The notes under the pieces are model-generated. The model was not told the origin of the DNA. It searched no databases and saw nothing but the letters and a program-made list of their open reading frames with translations. Below, piece after piece: positions 48,907 through 58,124 of a stretch of DNA of 64,000 nucleotides. Every line of letters starts with the position of its first letter. Within the stretch, counting starts at the first letter, position 1. This DNA comes from Methylobacterium radiodurans (GTDB lineage: Bacteria > Pseudomonadota > Alphaproteobacteria > Rhizobiales > Beijerinckiaceae). The stretch is taken from positions 747,001-811,000 of the forward strand of contig NZ_CP029551.1 in the NCBI RefSeq assembly GCF_003173735.1, given 5' to 3'. The position numbers and the translations under genes are program-made.

Positions 48907-50153
48907 GAGCGGTAATCCCCGTTGATCTCGATGTAGGCCTTGGTGAGATCGCAGGTCCAGACGCGGGCCCTGCCCTCCCCCAGCCCAAGATCGACCCGGA
49001 CGCGGATGTCCTGCTCGCGCATCACGGCGCTGGCGGCGTCCTCGCTGTAGTCCGGGTCGCGCGCGCCGGCGACCGCGACGCGCACGTCGCCGAACCAGAT
49101 CGCGAGGCGGTCGCGGTCGGCGGGCTCGCCGGCCTTGCCGACCGCCATCACGACGCGACCCCAGTTCGCGTCCTCGCCGGCCACCGCGGTCTTCACCAGC
49201 GGCGAGTTGGCGATCGACATGGCGATGTGGTGGGCGGAGCGGTCGCTCTCGGCGCCCGTGACCTCCACGGTCACGAACTTGCGCGCGCCCTCACCGTCCT
49301 TGGCGACGAGCTGTGCGAGTTCGACCAGGAGATCGTCGAGCGCGGCCCGGAAGCCGACGAGCCGCGGGTCGGCCGCGTCCGCCACCGCCGCGTTTCCCGC
49401 CTTGCCCGTGGCGAACAGCATCAGGGTGTCGGAGGTCGAGGTGTCGCCGTCGACTGTCACGCAGTTGAAGCTGTTGTCCGCGCCCTCCACCAGCAGCGCC
49501 TGGAGCACCGGCTGCGGTAGCGCGGCGTCGGTGAAGACGAAGGCCAGCATCGTCGCCATGTCGGGAGCGATCATGCCCGCGCCCTTGGCGATGCCGTTGA
49601 TCAGGACCGCCCTGCCGTCGATCTCCGCGCGGCGCGTGGCCTGCTTCGGGAAGGTGTCGGTGGTCATGATGGCCTGTGCGGCCGCCGCCCAGGCGGCGGG
49701 CCCGTCCTGCGTGCGGGCCGCGCAATCGGCCAGCACGCCCTCGAACTTCGTGGCGTCGAGCGGCTCGCCGATCACGCCCGTCGAGGCGACGAAGACGTCG
49801 GTCTCGGTGCAGGACGCGGCCCGCGCGGCGATGCGGGCGGTGAGCGCCACCGAGTCGCGGCCCCGCTGCCCCGTGAAGGCGTTGGCGTTGCCGGAATTGA
49901 CGACGAGCGCCCGAGCCCCGCCGCCCGTCAGCGCCTCGCGGCACCAATCGACCGGCGCCGACGGGCATTTCGAGCGGGTGAACACGCCCGCCGGCACGGT
50001 GCCGGCGTCGAGCCCGACATAGAGCACGTCGGTGCGGCCGGAATAGCGGATGCCGGCCTGCGCGGTCGCGAGCCGGACGCCCGGCACGGGCGGCAGCTCC
50101 GGCTGTGTCCTGGGCGCGAGCGGCGAGACGGGCGGCGGATTGGCGGACGACAA
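48903..50153 (-). CDS. argJ: Bifunctional ornithine acetyltransferase/N-acetylglutamate synthase
   Basis: 416 residues from a TTG. Moves the acetyl group from N-acetylornithine to glutamate in arginine synthesis. The precursor cleaves itself before the nucleophile threonine in PDMATMLAF, preceded by [22 protein letters not shown] is the other conserved block. The TTG at 50153 gives the usual beginning ([13 protein letters not shown]) with GGAG upstream; the open frame continues 67 codons further but without similarity. First gene of the argJ-SIMPL-mutT operon. Confidence 0.93.
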   Translation of the reverse strand: MSSANPPPVSPLAPRTQPELPPVPGVRLATAQAGIRYSGRTDVLYVGLDAGTVPAGVFTRSKCPSAPVDWCREALTGGGARALVVNSGNANAFTGQRGRDSVALTARIAARAASCTETDVFVASTGVIGEPLDATKFEGVLADCAARTQDGPAAWAAAAQAIMTTDTFPKQATRRAEIDGRAVLINGIAKGAGMIAPDMATMLAFVFTDAALPQPVLQALLVEGADNSFNCVTVDGDTSTSDTLMLFATGKAGNAAVADAADPRLVGFRAALDDLLVELAQLVAKDGEGARKFVTVEVTGAESDRSAHHIAMSIANSPLVKTAVAGEDANWGRVVMAVGKAGEPADRDRLAIWFGDVRVAVAGARDPDYSEDAASAVMREQDIRVRVDLGLGEGRARVWTCDLTKAYIEINGDYRS

Positions 50154-50267
50154 GGAATCGATCTCCGGCTTTGACCGCAGGGCGCCGCGGTGTTGCCTCG
50201 CGGGAGCCGCGGCCGTCAACCGGTTCGGGGCGTTCTGCTGCGTCGCAATGCGCCTCGCCGCGCTGCC

Positions 50268-50299
50268 CCTCCTATGAGGAGGACAGCCGCAATTGCGGC
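50268..50299. promoter_or_regulatory. Two small dyads in the argJ/receiver-protein intergenic region
   Basis: CCTCC-TATGA-GGAGG at 50268-50282 and the 14-bp palindrome GCCGCAATTGCGGC at 50286-50299. They lie between divergent genes and could be an operator; no promoter boxes are clear. Confidence 0.3.
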
Positions 50300-50353
50300 G
50301 TCTTCGCGGCAAAGCTCTTGTGTGACCGTGAGATGTCAGTTTAGCATGATGCA

Positions 50354-50821
50354 ATGCAACGCGAACACGAAGCCGATCGCGCCATGCCGCGAGTAGCCCT
50401 CGGATCCGCTGCCATCGTCCCGGTCGTCCCGCCCAGGGGATGCTACCGGGTTCAGGTGCTCGTCGCCGCGCGCCAGAAGCGCTGGCGCGACGCCGTCTCC
50501 GCCCAGATCCGACGGACCGGCTGTCAGGTCACGACGTGTGACAACGGCGTCGATGCGATGGCCGTGCTCGCCCTCGGGCTTCCCCTCGACGTGATGGTGG
50601 TGGACGCCTCCCTGGAGGGGCGGCTGTGTTGCTCGAGGCTGGCGCAGGAGGCCCGGGCGCTGCGCCCCAGCCTGCGCGTCGTGCTGGCCTGCGACATGAC
50701 CGAGGCCGAGCGCGAGGCAGTCGAATTGCCCGACGCGCTGATCGTGGCGAAGGACCACCGGGCTGGCGCCGTGGCGTCGAAGGTGCGTGAGGCGCTCGCG
50801 GTGCCGGCACTGGCTACCTGA
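50354..50821 (+). CDS. Degenerate stand-alone receiver-like protein
   Basis: 155 residues. From about residue 32 it follows the CheY fold: strand 1 VQVLVAARQ, strand 3 DVMVVDASL with Asp84 in the phosphorylation place, and strand 5 DALIVAKD with Lys133. The acidic pair normally found after strand 1 is replaced (Ala-Ala-Arg), and the Thr/Ser after strand 4 is an alanine (VVLACD). It may therefore be a pseudo-receiver that is not phosphorylated through the standard mechanism. Met at 50384 is an alternative start. No kinase is adjacent; convergent with leuS. Confidence 0.6.
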   Translation: MQREHEADRAMPRVALGSAAIVPVVPPRGCYRVQVLVAARQKRWRDAVSAQIRRTGCQVTTCDNGVDAMAVLALGLPLDVMVVDASLEGRLCCSRLAQEARALRPSLRVVLACDMTEAEREAVELPDALIVAKDHRAGAVASKVREALAVPALAT

Positions 50822-50925
50822 GGATATCGGCACATGCCCGGACCGGCTGACCGGCTCGGGACTACGATGCCGCCTCACCCGGTTGCGGAAAGAGGCGGCA
50901 TGTCTGACGCGTCGGCGCTCAGCCT

Positions 50926-50963
50926 CGTGCCTGTCCCTCTCCGCAAGGAGAGGGACAGGCACG
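50926..50963. terminator. 17-bp perfect hairpin at the receiver/leuS junction
   Basis: The arm CGTGCCTGTCCCTCTCC at 50926-50942 pairs without mismatch with 50947-50963 across a GCAA (GNRA) tetraloop. It sits between convergent genes and shares the CCCTCTCC/GGAGAGGG core with the hairpin at 22021-22048. A smaller dyad ACCGAT-N7-ATCGGT follows at 50973-50991, right at the leuS stop. Confidence 0.7.
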
Positions 50964-50992
50964 GCTCACCGAACCGATCGACCTAATCGGTC

Positions 50993-53596
50993 TCACACCA
51001 CCAGATTCACGATGCGGCCCGGCACCACGATGACCTTCCGGGGCGCCCGCCCCTCGAGGACCTTCTGGACTGGCTCGAGCGCCAGGGTCGCGGCCTCGAC
51101 GGCCTTCGCGTCGGCGTCGCGGGGCACGGTCACGTCCGCCCGCTTCTTGCCGTTGATCTGGACCGGCAGGGTGATCTCGTCCTCGACCAGCAAAGCCGCC
51201 TCGACCGTTGGCCAGGGGGCCTGGGCCGCGAGGCCCGAGCGGCCGAGCGCCTGCCAGCACTCTTCGGCGAGATGCGGCATCATCGGGGCGATGAGCTGCA
51301 CCAGGATGCCGGCCGCCTCCGTCGCGGCAGCCCGTGATGCAGTGCCGCGCAGGCCCTCGTCGAGCGCGTTGGCGAGCGTGTAGACCTGCGCGACGCAGCG
51401 GTTGAAGCGCAGGCGCTCGACATCCTCGCCGACGCCCGCCAGCGCCCGGTGCGCCGCTTTGCGAAGGCCGAGATCCGCTGCGCCGTCGCCGCCCGCTTGC
51501 GTCGCCGCGTTCACGAGGCGCCAGACCCGCTGAACGAAGCGGGCGGCGCCCTGCACCCCCTCCTCCGTCCAGATCACGTCGCGCTCAGGCGGCGAATCCG
51601 AGAGCATGAACCAGCGGGCGGTGTCGGCGCCGTAGCTCGCGATGATGTCATCGGGGTCGACCACGTTCTTCTTCGACTTCGACATCTTCTCGATCGCCCC
51701 GATGGCGATCGGCGCACCGGTTTTCACGTGGAACGCCCGGCGCTCCCCCTCCCCGCTCTCGAAGCGGATCTCGGCGGGCGGCACCCAGGCGCCGCCTTCG
51801 TCCTTGTAGGTCTCGTGGACGACCATGCCCTGCGTGAACAGGCCGGCGAACGGCTCGGCCACGCCTGACCATCCGGTCTCGCGCATCGCGCGGGTAAAGA
51901 ACCGGGCGTAGAGCAGGTGCAGGATCGCGTGCTCGATGCCGCCGATATACTGATCGACCGCGAGCCAGTGATCGACCGCGGCGCGGTCGGTCGGCACGTC
52001 CTGCAGCCAGGGCGCGGTGAAGCGGGCGAAGTACCAAGACGAGTCCACGAAGGTGTCCATCGTGTCGGTCTCGCGCCGGGCCGCCTGTCCGCAGCGCGGG
52101 CAGGGCACGTTGCGCCACGCATGGTCGCGCTCCAGCGGGTTGCCGGGCTGGTCGAACGAGACCTCGTCGGGCAGCCGCACCGGCAGGGCGGCCACGGGCA
52201 CCGGCACCGGGCCGCAGGCGTCGCAGTGGATGATCGGGATCGGGCAGCCCCAGTAGCGCTGGCGCGAGACGCCCCAGTCGCGCAGCCGGAACTGAACCTT
52301 GCGGGAGGCGACCGCCTCGCCCGCCAGGATCTCCTGCTCCAGGCGGTTCGCCACCGCCTCGACGGCCTCGTCGGTGGTCATCCCGTCGAGGAAGCGCGAG
52401 TTGATCATCCGGCCGTCGCCGTCATAGGCGGTGTCGGTGATCGTGAAGGCGGCCGGATCCTGGTCCTCGGGGCAGACCACCGGCGTGTTGCCGAGCCCGT
52501 ACCGATTGGCGAAGTCGAGATCGCGCTGGTCGTGGGCGGGGCAGCCGAACACCGCGCCAGTGCCGTACTCCATCAGCACGAAATTCGCGACGTAGACCGG
52601 CAGCTCCCAGGCCGGGTCGAGCGGGTGGCGCACGGTGAGCCCTGTGTCGAACCCGAGCTTCTCGGCCGTGTCGATCGCCGCCTGGGCGGTGCCGATGCGG
52701 CGGCACTCCTCGATGAAGCCCTGCAGCTCCGGCCTGTCGGCAGCGAGCGCCGCGGCGAGCGGATGGTCGGCCGCGACCGCCAGGAACTTCGCGCCGAACA
52801 GCGTGTCAGGCCGCGTCGTGTAGACCTTGATCGTGTCCTGCTTGATCGTGTCCTGGCCGCCAACGGCACGGGTGAGCGCGAAGCGGACTTCGAGCCCCTC
52901 GGACTTGCCGATCCAGTTCTTCTGCATCAGCCGGACCTTCTCCGGCCAGCGATCGAGCCCGTCGAGCGCGCCCAGCAGCTCCTCGGCGAAATCGGTGATC
53001 TTGAAGAACCACTGGGTCAGCTCGCGGCTCTCGACCAGCGCGCCCGAGCGCCAGCCGCGTCCGTCGATCACCTGCTCGTTGGCGAGCACGGTGTGATCGA
53101 CCGGATCCCAATTCACCTTCGCGGTGCGGCGCGTGACCAGCCCCTTCTCAAGGAAGTCGAGGAACATGCGCTGCTGGTGCTTGTAATAGGCCGGATCGCA
53201 GGTCGCGATCTCGCGGCTCCAGTCGAGCGAGAGGCCCATGGACTGGAGCTGGCCGCGCATGGTGGCAATGTTGGCGTAGGTCCAGTCTCGCGGGTTGACG
53301 CGCCTCTCCATGGCGGCGTTCTCGGCCGGCAGGCCGAAGGCGTCCCAGCCCATCGGGTGGAGCACGTTGAAGCCCTTGGCGCGCTTGTAGCGAGCCACCA
53401 CGTCGCCCATCGCGTAGTTGCGCACGTGGCCCATGTGGATGCGCCCCGACGGGTAGGGGAACATCTCCAGCACATAGTATTTCGGCCGGCCGTCCTCGTT
53501 CGGCGTCTCGAAGATCTTCGCCTTGGCCCATTCCGCCTGCCAGCGCGGCTCGGCATCCTTGGCGTTGTAGCGCTCGGTCGGGGTCGGGTTCGTCAT
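50993..53596 (-). CDS. leuS: Leucyl-tRNA synthetase
   Basis: 867 residues, bacterial type. Class I signatures HMGH at 54-57 and KMSKS at 637-641 are intact. The CP1 editing domain begins with [14 protein letters not shown] at 258; directly before it the pentapeptide QDTIK occurs twice (248-257), from a 15-bp tandem duplication. A zinc-knuckle-like CDACGPV and CPRCGQ pair is present in the middle. The ATG at 53596 begins the conserved [11 protein letters not shown]. In many alphaproteobacteria leuS is followed by lptE and holA; here those genes lie about 9 kb away on the other strand. Confidence 0.98.
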   Translation of the reverse strand: MTNPTPTERYNAKDAEPRWQAEWAKAKIFETPNEDGRPKYYVLEMFPYPSGRIHMGHVRNYAMGDVVARYKRAKGFNVLHPMGWDAFGLPAENAAMERRVNPRDWTYANIATMRGQLQSMGLSLDWSREIATCDPAYYKHQQRMFLDFLEKGLVTRRTAKVNWDPVDHTVLANEQVIDGRGWRSGALVESRELTQWFFKITDFAEELLGALDGLDRWPEKVRLMQKNWIGKSEGLEVRFALTRAVGGQDTIKQDTIKVYTTRPDTLFGAKFLAVAADHPLAAALAADRPELQGFIEECRRIGTAQAAIDTAEKLGFDTGLTVRHPLDPAWELPVYVANFVLMEYGTGAVFGCPAHDQRDLDFANRYGLGNTPVVCPEDQDPAAFTITDTAYDGDGRMINSRFLDGMTTDEAVEAVANRLEQEILAGEAVASRKVQFRLRDWGVSRQRYWGCPIPIIHCDACGPVPVPVAALPVRLPDEVSFDQPGNPLERDHAWRNVPCPRCGQAARRETDTMDTFVDSSWYFARFTAPWLQDVPTDRAAVDHWLAVDQYIGGIEHAILHLLYARFFTRAMRETGWSGVAEPFAGLFTQGMVVHETYKDEGGAWVPPAEIRFESGEGERRAFHVKTGAPIAIGAIEKMSKSKKNVVDPDDIIASYGADTARWFMLSDSPPERDVIWTEEGVQGAARFVQRVWRLVNAATQAGGDGAADLGLRKAAHRALAGVGEDVERLRFNRCVAQVYTLANALDEGLRGTASRAAATEAAGILVQLIAPMMPHLAEECWQALGRSGLAAQAPWPTVEAALLVEDEITLPVQINGKKRADVTVPRDADAKAVEAATLALEPVQKVLEGRAPRKVIVVPGRIVNLVV
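52826..52855. repeat. 15-bp tandem duplication in leuS
   Basis: CTTGATCGTGTCCTG is repeated without gap at 52826-52840 and 52841-52855. It adds five residues (QDTIK) in frame just before the editing domain. Confidence 0.95.
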
Positions 53597-53790
53597 GGGT
53601 TCGGTCGCGGGGCGGGAAGCGGGCCGTCGAGGCCGGCGGGTTGCGGCCGGCACTAGCATATCCGCGCCCGATCCGGTCAACGCGCGGGCGCGCATTGCCG
53701 CGCATCACCCCTGCGCAGGAGCCGTGCCCTTGCGGCGCGCGTTGCGGCTGGTAGGTCCCCAGGAACAGACCCGAACCGTTGGATGTGCCC

Positions 53791-54522
53791 ATGGATGTGC
53801 CGAAGACCGAGCCTGCCCCCTCCCCCGTCGCCCGGCCTCCGGTCGGCGAGGCCGACGTCGCGGCGGGTCTGGCCGAGGTGCGGGCCGGGATCGTGCAGGC
53901 CGCCGAGGATTGCGGGCGGGATCCCGCGGGCGTGCAGCTGATCGCGGTCTCGAAGACGGTATCCGCCGCGGGCATCCTGCCGGCGCTGGAGGCGGGCCAC
54001 CGGGTCTTCGGCGAGAACTACGTGCAGGAATCCCGGGCCAAGTGGCCCGACCTCAAGGCGCGCTACCCGGATGTCGAGCTGCACCTCGTCGGCCCGCTCC
54101 AGTCCAACAAGGCCCGGGAGGCGGTCGAGTTGTTCGACGTGATCCATTCCGTGGATCGCCTCTCGCTCGCGGCGGCGCTCGCCAAGGAGATCGCCCGCGC
54201 CGGCCGGGCACCGAAGCTCCTGATCCAGGTGAACACCGGCGACGAGCCGCAGAAGGGCGGGGTCGCACCGGACGAGGTCGACGGGCTCCTCGCCGCCTGC
54301 CGCGACACCCACGGCCTCGCGATCCAGGGCCTGATGTGCGTGCCGCCCGTCGAGGACCCGCCCTCAGCCCACTTCGCCCTGCTGGCGCGGATCGCGGAGC
54401 GGCACGGTCTACCGATCCTCTCGATGGGCATGAGCGCCGACTACCCGGCGGCGATCCAGCTCGGCGCGACCCATGTCCGGGTCGGCACGGCGATCTTCGG
54501 CGCCCGCGCCCGCAAGGTCTGA
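53791..54522 (+). CDS. YggS-family pyridoxal phosphate homeostasis protein
   Basis: 243 residues. TIM-barrel fold III PLP protein with the cofactor lysine in LIAVSKTV, followed by FGENYVQE, HLVGPLQSNK, LIQVNTGDE and LSMGMSADYPAAI. It binds PLP, has no known catalysis, and balances vitamin B6 and amino acid pools. Two starts are possible: ATG at 53791 or TTG at 53779; the first 24 bases are a near-perfect 12-bp duplication (Met-Asp-Val-Pro twice). Divergent from leuS with 194 bp between. Confidence 0.93.
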   Translation: MDVPKTEPAPSPVARPPVGEADVAAGLAEVRAGIVQAAEDCGRDPAGVQLIAVSKTVSAAGILPALEAGHRVFGENYVQESRAKWPDLKARYPDVELHLVGPLQSNKAREAVELFDVIHSVDRLSLAAALAKEIARAGRAPKLLIQVNTGDEPQKGGVAPDEVDGLLAACRDTHGLAIQGLMCVPPVEDPPSAHFALLARIAERHGLPILSMGMSADYPAAIQLGATHVRVGTAIFGARARKV

Positions 54523-54525
54523 GGC

Positions 54526-54547
54526 GGCGGGCCTGATCAGGCCCGCC
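54526..54547. terminator. Palindromic hairpin between yggS and the MarR gene
   Basis: A 22-bp perfect palindrome centred on TGATCA; arm GGCGGGCCTGA. It starts three bases after the yggS stop and overlaps the convergent MarR stop codon, so it can end both transcripts. Confidence 0.6.
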
Positions 54548-54977
54548 CGATGACCCGGGCGAGCGACAGGCGCAGGGCCTCGGCCTCGGTGACACCGCCG
54601 TACTGCGCCTCGAACTCGTCCTGAGCGCGCTTCCAGATGATGTAGGCCGCCTCCAGCTTGACGCGGCCCGCCTCCGTGAGGGTGAGCGCCCGGGTGCGCC
54701 CGTCGTGGCCCGGCCCGATCTCCACGAGGCCGTCGCGGGACAGCGGGCGCAGGGCGCGCCCGGTGGCGGTCCGGTCGAGCACCAGGAACAGCGCGAGTTC
54801 GTTCACCGCGAGCGGCCCCGCCTGATCGAGCACCATCAGCACGGAGAACTGCGTCGCCCGCAGCCCGATCTCGGCGAGGTGGCGGTCGTAGAGGAGCGTC
54901 ATGTGCCGGGCGGCCTGCCGGACGCCGAGGCAGTGGCAGGGGCTCGGAATCAGCCGCAAGCGACCGGCCTTCTTCAC
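54537..54977 (-). CDS. MarR-family regulator with N-terminal CxC
   Basis: 146 residues from a GTG. Winged-helix MarR fold: dimer helix RQAARHMTLLYDRHL, HTH region AVNELALFLVLDRTATGRALRPL and wing GHDGRTRALTLTEAG. The N-terminus has Cys-His-Cys (SPCHCLGVRQAARH), which could sense thiol oxidation or bind metal. The effector is unknown. Upstream, the region to 55101 holds nothing I can name. It is convergent with yggS and could regulate the neighbouring L,D-transpeptidase or yggS, but there is no direct evidence. Confidence 0.82.
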   Translation of the reverse strand: MKKAGRLRLIPSPCHCLGVRQAARHMTLLYDRHLAEIGLRATQFSVLMVLDQAGPLAVNELALFLVLDRTATGRALRPLSRDGLVEIGPGHDGRTRALTLTEAGRVKLEAAYIIWKRAQDEFEAQYGGVTEAEALRLSLARVIGRA

Positions 54978-55115
54978 CGCGTCGGCTCGGTCGTTGCGGC
55001 GACGGACATGGGGCGGGATCTCCTCGCGCCGACATCGCCTCGGGCTGTGCCGGATCTTGGCCGTTAAGGCACACGCGGGGCGTGTGCGTCTAGATGATGA
55101 ACTACGGTGCCCGTT

Positions 55116-55682
55116 TCAGACGATCCGCAAACGTGTGTGCGGCCCGACCCGACGGAGCAGCCGGAGCAGGTCCGGCAACCGCAGGGCGACGCAGCCCTCG
55201 GTCGGGCGGAAGCCCGGCCGGGCGACGTGGAGGAAGATCGCCGAACCCCGGCGCGGGCGGATCGGGCCGCGATTGTAGTCGAGATCGATCACCACGTCGT
55301 AGAGGCCGTCGTCGCGCCACATCCGCTCGTGGTTCACCCCCGGCGCGGGCAGGCGGATCGGCCGGTTGTAGCGCCGGTCGCGCGGGTCGTCGCACCAGCC
55401 GTCCTGCGGTCCGGTCCGGCGCAGCTTCAGGGCGGTGACGGGACGAAGGCCGAGCCGGTCGTGCCGGTAGGCGCCGCCGAGCAGGCGGAAGCTGCCGCGG
55501 GGCGAGCCGCCGTCCCCCTCGCGCTTGGCACGCACGATCCCGGCCGCGCCGAGCGCGCAGGGTATCGCACCGCCGGGCACCAGGATCTGGCCACGCCGCC
55601 GGTCCCCGGACCCGGCCCGCACCCGCAGCGTCCTCAGGGTCGTTGACACGGTCGGCGCGCGTGCCGGGCGGGTCGGTTTCAT
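55116..55682 (-). CDS. L,D-transpeptidase family protein, short form
   Basis: 188 residues. A YkuD catalytic domain from about residue 25 to the end, with the active region IFLHVARPGFRPTEGCVAL (histidine and cysteine). The typical serine-histidine pair before Gly-Cys is replaced by Thr-Glu, as in a known subgroup of short enzymes. No clear Sec signal peptide is seen from the chosen ATG (55682, with GAGG upstream), which is odd for a periplasmic enzyme; a longer start at 55766 gives a weakly hydrophobic beginning. Divergent from cenR, whose family controls envelope genes. Confidence 0.78.
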   Translation of the reverse strand: MKPTRPARAPTVSTTLRTLRVRAGSGDRRRGQILVPGGAIPCALGAAGIVRAKREGDGGSPRGSFRLLGGAYRHDRLGLRPVTALKLRRTGPQDGWCDDPRDRRYNRPIRLPAPGVNHERMWRDDGLYDVVIDLDYNRGPIRPRRGSAIFLHVARPGFRPTEGCVALRLPDLLRLLRRVGPHTRLRIV

Positions 55683-55926
55683 GGGCGGAACCTCGTCTCG
55701 GACCAGGCGGAGGCGGCCCTTGAGGCCGGCGCGGACAGACAGTATGAAGAATTGTGCGCAAGCCAATTCACAACCGCGAGCTGCGCATTATGCTGGTGCC
55801 TATGCCCGGACCCGCGGTTCCGGAGCCAGGGGGTTCGTATGGGCGAGCCCGGTTCCCGCTTCCAGGGGCCGTGCGCGCCGCTCCTCGGCCCGGCCTTCAT
55901 CGAGCGGGCCTTTGAGAGTTGGACGG

Positions 55927-56610
55927 ATGAACGCCTACCGCCTCCTGATCTGCGACGACGACGCGATCCTGCGGGAGACTCTGACCGAGCAGTTCGACGC
56001 CTACGATGAGTTCACGGTCGTGGCCGTCGCGGGCGCGGCCGCCGCGGTCGAGGCCGTCGCCGAGCACCGGATCGATCTCGCGGTGATGGATGTCGGCCTG
56101 CCCGACATGGACGGGCGTGAGGCCGTGCGCCAGATGCGCCGCAACGGCTATCGCGGTCCCGTCGTGATGCTGACGGGCCAGGATTCGGAGGAGGACACGG
56201 TCGAGGGCCTGGAGGCCGGCGCCAACGACTACGTCACCAAGCCCTTCAAGTTCGGCATCCTGCTCGCCCGCATCCGGGCGCACCTGCGCAGCCACGAGGC
56301 TTCCGAGGACGCCGTCTTCCAGATCGGCCCCTACACCTTTCGGCCGGGCGCCAAGCTGCTGGTCGGCGAGCGCGGCTCGAAGCTGAAGCTCACCGAGAAG
56401 GAGACCGCGATCCTGCGCTTCCTCTACCGGGCCGGCCGCGAGGTGGTGGGACGCGACACGCTGCTCGCCGAGGTCTGGGGCTACAACGCCCACGTCACCA
56501 CGCACACCCTGGAAACCCACATCTACCGCCTGCGCCAGAAGATCGAGCCGAACCCCGCGACCGCCGCGATCCTCGTGACCGAGGCCGGCGGCTACAAGCT
56601 GCTGCCCTGA
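55927..56610 (+). CDS. cenR: OmpR-family response regulator, CenR-like
   Basis: 227 residues. Receiver domain (Asp55 in AVMDVGLPD; Lys105 in YVTKPF) and winged-helix DNA-binding domain with VVGRDTLLAEVWGYNAHVTTHTLETHIYRLRQKIE (in pieces). The linker and the segment FQIGPYTFRPGAKLL match CenR, the essential cell-envelope regulator paired with histidine kinase CenK in Caulobacter and Rhodobacter. No kinase gene is adjacent. Identification is by resemblance of several blocks; other OmpR regulators remain possible. Flanked by an L,D-transpeptidase and a cyclic-nucleotide-binding protein. Confidence 0.8.
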   Translation: MNAYRLLICDDDAILRETLTEQFDAYDEFTVVAVAGAAAAVEAVAEHRIDLAVMDVGLPDMDGREAVRQMRRNGYRGPVVMLTGQDSEEDTVEGLEAGANDYVTKPFKFGILLARIRAHLRSHEASEDAVFQIGPYTFRPGAKLLVGERGSKLKLTEKETAILRFLYRAGREVVGRDTLLAEVWGYNAHVTTHTLETHIYRLRQKIEPNPATAAILVTEAGGYKLLP

Positions 56611-56694
56611 CATTTTTCGTGCCCGTGCGTCGTGCGCGCAGGGCTCGGTTCGGCTAGAACCCGTCCTCATGTGAGAGGCCGGAGACCCGGGGCT

Positions 56695-57147
56695 TTGGCG
56701 ATCGACGACGACATCGCGGTTCTCGCCGCCGCCCCCCTCCTCCGTTTCTTCGGGCGCGACGCCCTGCGGCTCCTCTCCTTCGCGGCCGAGCGGCGCGACC
56801 TCGCTCCGGACGAGATCCTGTTCCGGCGCGGCGAGGCCACCGACGGGGGCTTCGTCGTCGTCTCGGGAAGAGTCGTGCTGGTGCCGCAGGCGGCGGGCGC
56901 CGCGCCGGTCGAGGCCGGCCGCGCCGCCCTGATCGGGCAGATGGCCCTGTTCGTGCGCGGCGAGCGGCCGGGCGATGCGCGCGCGGCCGAGCCGACATCG
57001 GTGCTGCGCATCACCCCGGCCCTGATGCGGCGTGTGCTGGAGGAGTTTCCGGACGCGGCCGCCGCGATCCACGACGCGCTGGCCGAGGATCTGGCCGGGC
57101 TCTCGCAGGGCCTGGAGCGGGTGCGCGGCCTGCTAGCGGCCGGCTGA
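56695..57147 (+). CDS. Cyclic-nucleotide-binding-domain protein
   Basis: 150 residues from a TTG. One cNMP-binding (CAP-type) beta-barrel: [43 protein letters not shown] in pieces, then a C-terminal helix. The phosphate-binding cassette (normally GE-x-R-A) reads [17 protein letters not shown], so nucleotide binding is uncertain. No DNA-binding domain follows. GGAG ten bases upstream supports the TTG; a GTG at 56671 is another option. It follows cenR at 84 bp. Probably a small regulatory subunit; partner unknown. Confidence 0.7.
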   Translation: MAIDDDIAVLAAAPLLRFFGRDALRLLSFAAERRDLAPDEILFRRGEATDGGFVVVSGRVVLVPQAAGAAPVEAGRAALIGQMALFVRGERPGDARAAEPTSVLRITPALMRRVLEEFPDAAAAIHDALAEDLAGLSQGLERVRGLLAAG

Positions 57148-57253
57148 GCGCCCTCCCCGCTTCCCGCCCCTCCCCCGTCCACCGAAGGTGACAGGCCAGG
57201 GCCGGCTCTGTAAGCACGGGCGCGATTCACGCCAGCAACCGACCGGAAGACCC

Positions 57254-58120
57254 ATGTCCGAGGCCCAAGCCCGCACGGAAGCCCACGCCGATCTCGCGCG
57301 CACGATCGAGAACGCCTGGGAGGAGCGCGCCTCCATCGACACCGGCACCCGCGGCCCGGTGCGCGAGGCGGTGGACGAGGCCCTGAACCTGCTCGACGCC
57401 GGCAAGGCCCGGGTCGCCGAGAAGACCGGCGAGGGCTGGCAGGTCAACCAGTGGCTGAAGAAGGCGGTGCTGCTGTCCTTCCGCCTCAACGAGATGGTCG
57501 CGGTGCCCGCGGGCGCCGCGGGCGCGCCGGCCTGGGACAAGGTGCCCTCGAAGTTCGAGGGCTGGGGCGAGAACCGGTTTCGCGATGCGGGCTTCCGCGT
57601 GGTGCCGGGCGCCGTGGTGCGCCGCTCGGCCTACATCGCGCCGGGCGTCATCCTGATGCCGTCCTTCGTCAATCTCGGCGCGCATGTCGGCTCGGGCACC
57701 ATGGTCGACACCTGGGCGACGGTCGGCTCCTGCGCGCAGATCGGCAAGAACGTGCATCTGTCCGGCGGCGTCGGCATCGGCGGCGTGCTGGAGCCGCTCC
57801 AGGCCGGCCCCGTGGTGATCGAGGACGATTGCTTCATCGGCGCGCGCTCCGAGGTGGTCGAGGGCGTCGTGGTCGAGCGGGGCGCGGTGCTCTCCATGGG
57901 CGTCTTCATCGGCGCCTCCACCAAGATCATTGACCGCGAGACCGGCGAGGTCTTCCGCGGCCGGGTGCCGGCCTACTCCGTGGTCGTTCCGGGCGCGCTC
58001 CCCGGCAAGCCGCTCCCCGACGGCTCGCCCGGCCCCGCGCTCTACTGCGCGGTGATCGTGAAGCGGGTGGACGCGCAGACCCGCGCCAAGACCAGCATCA
58101 ACGACCTCCTGCGCGACTGA
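57254..58120 (+). CDS. dapD: 2,3,4,5-tetrahydropyridine-2,6-dicarboxylate N-succinyltransferase
   Basis: 288 residues. Left-handed beta-helix acyltransferase of the lysine/diaminopimelate pathway, using succinyl-CoA. The hexapeptide-repeat region covers about 105-250 (for example [23 protein letters not shown] and [21 protein letters not shown] in pieces). The N-terminal helical domain has [10 protein letters not shown]. The start at 57254 (MSEAQA) follows GGAAGA. dapE is not next to it; the following gene, four bases on, encodes an alpha/beta hydrolase-fold protein. Confidence 0.96.
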   Translation: MSEAQARTEAHADLARTIENAWEERASIDTGTRGPVREAVDEALNLLDAGKARVAEKTGEGWQVNQWLKKAVLLSFRLNEMVAVPAGAAGAPAWDKVPSKFEGWGENRFRDAGFRVVPGAVVRRSAYIAPGVILMPSFVNLGAHVGSGTMVDTWATVGSCAQIGKNVHLSGGVGIGGVLEPLQAGPVVIEDDCFIGARSEVVEGVVVERGAVLSMGVFIGASTKIIDRETGEVFRGRVPAYSVVVPGALPGKPLPDGSPGPALYCAVIVKRVDAQTRAKTSINDLLRD

Positions 58121-58124
58121 CCCC

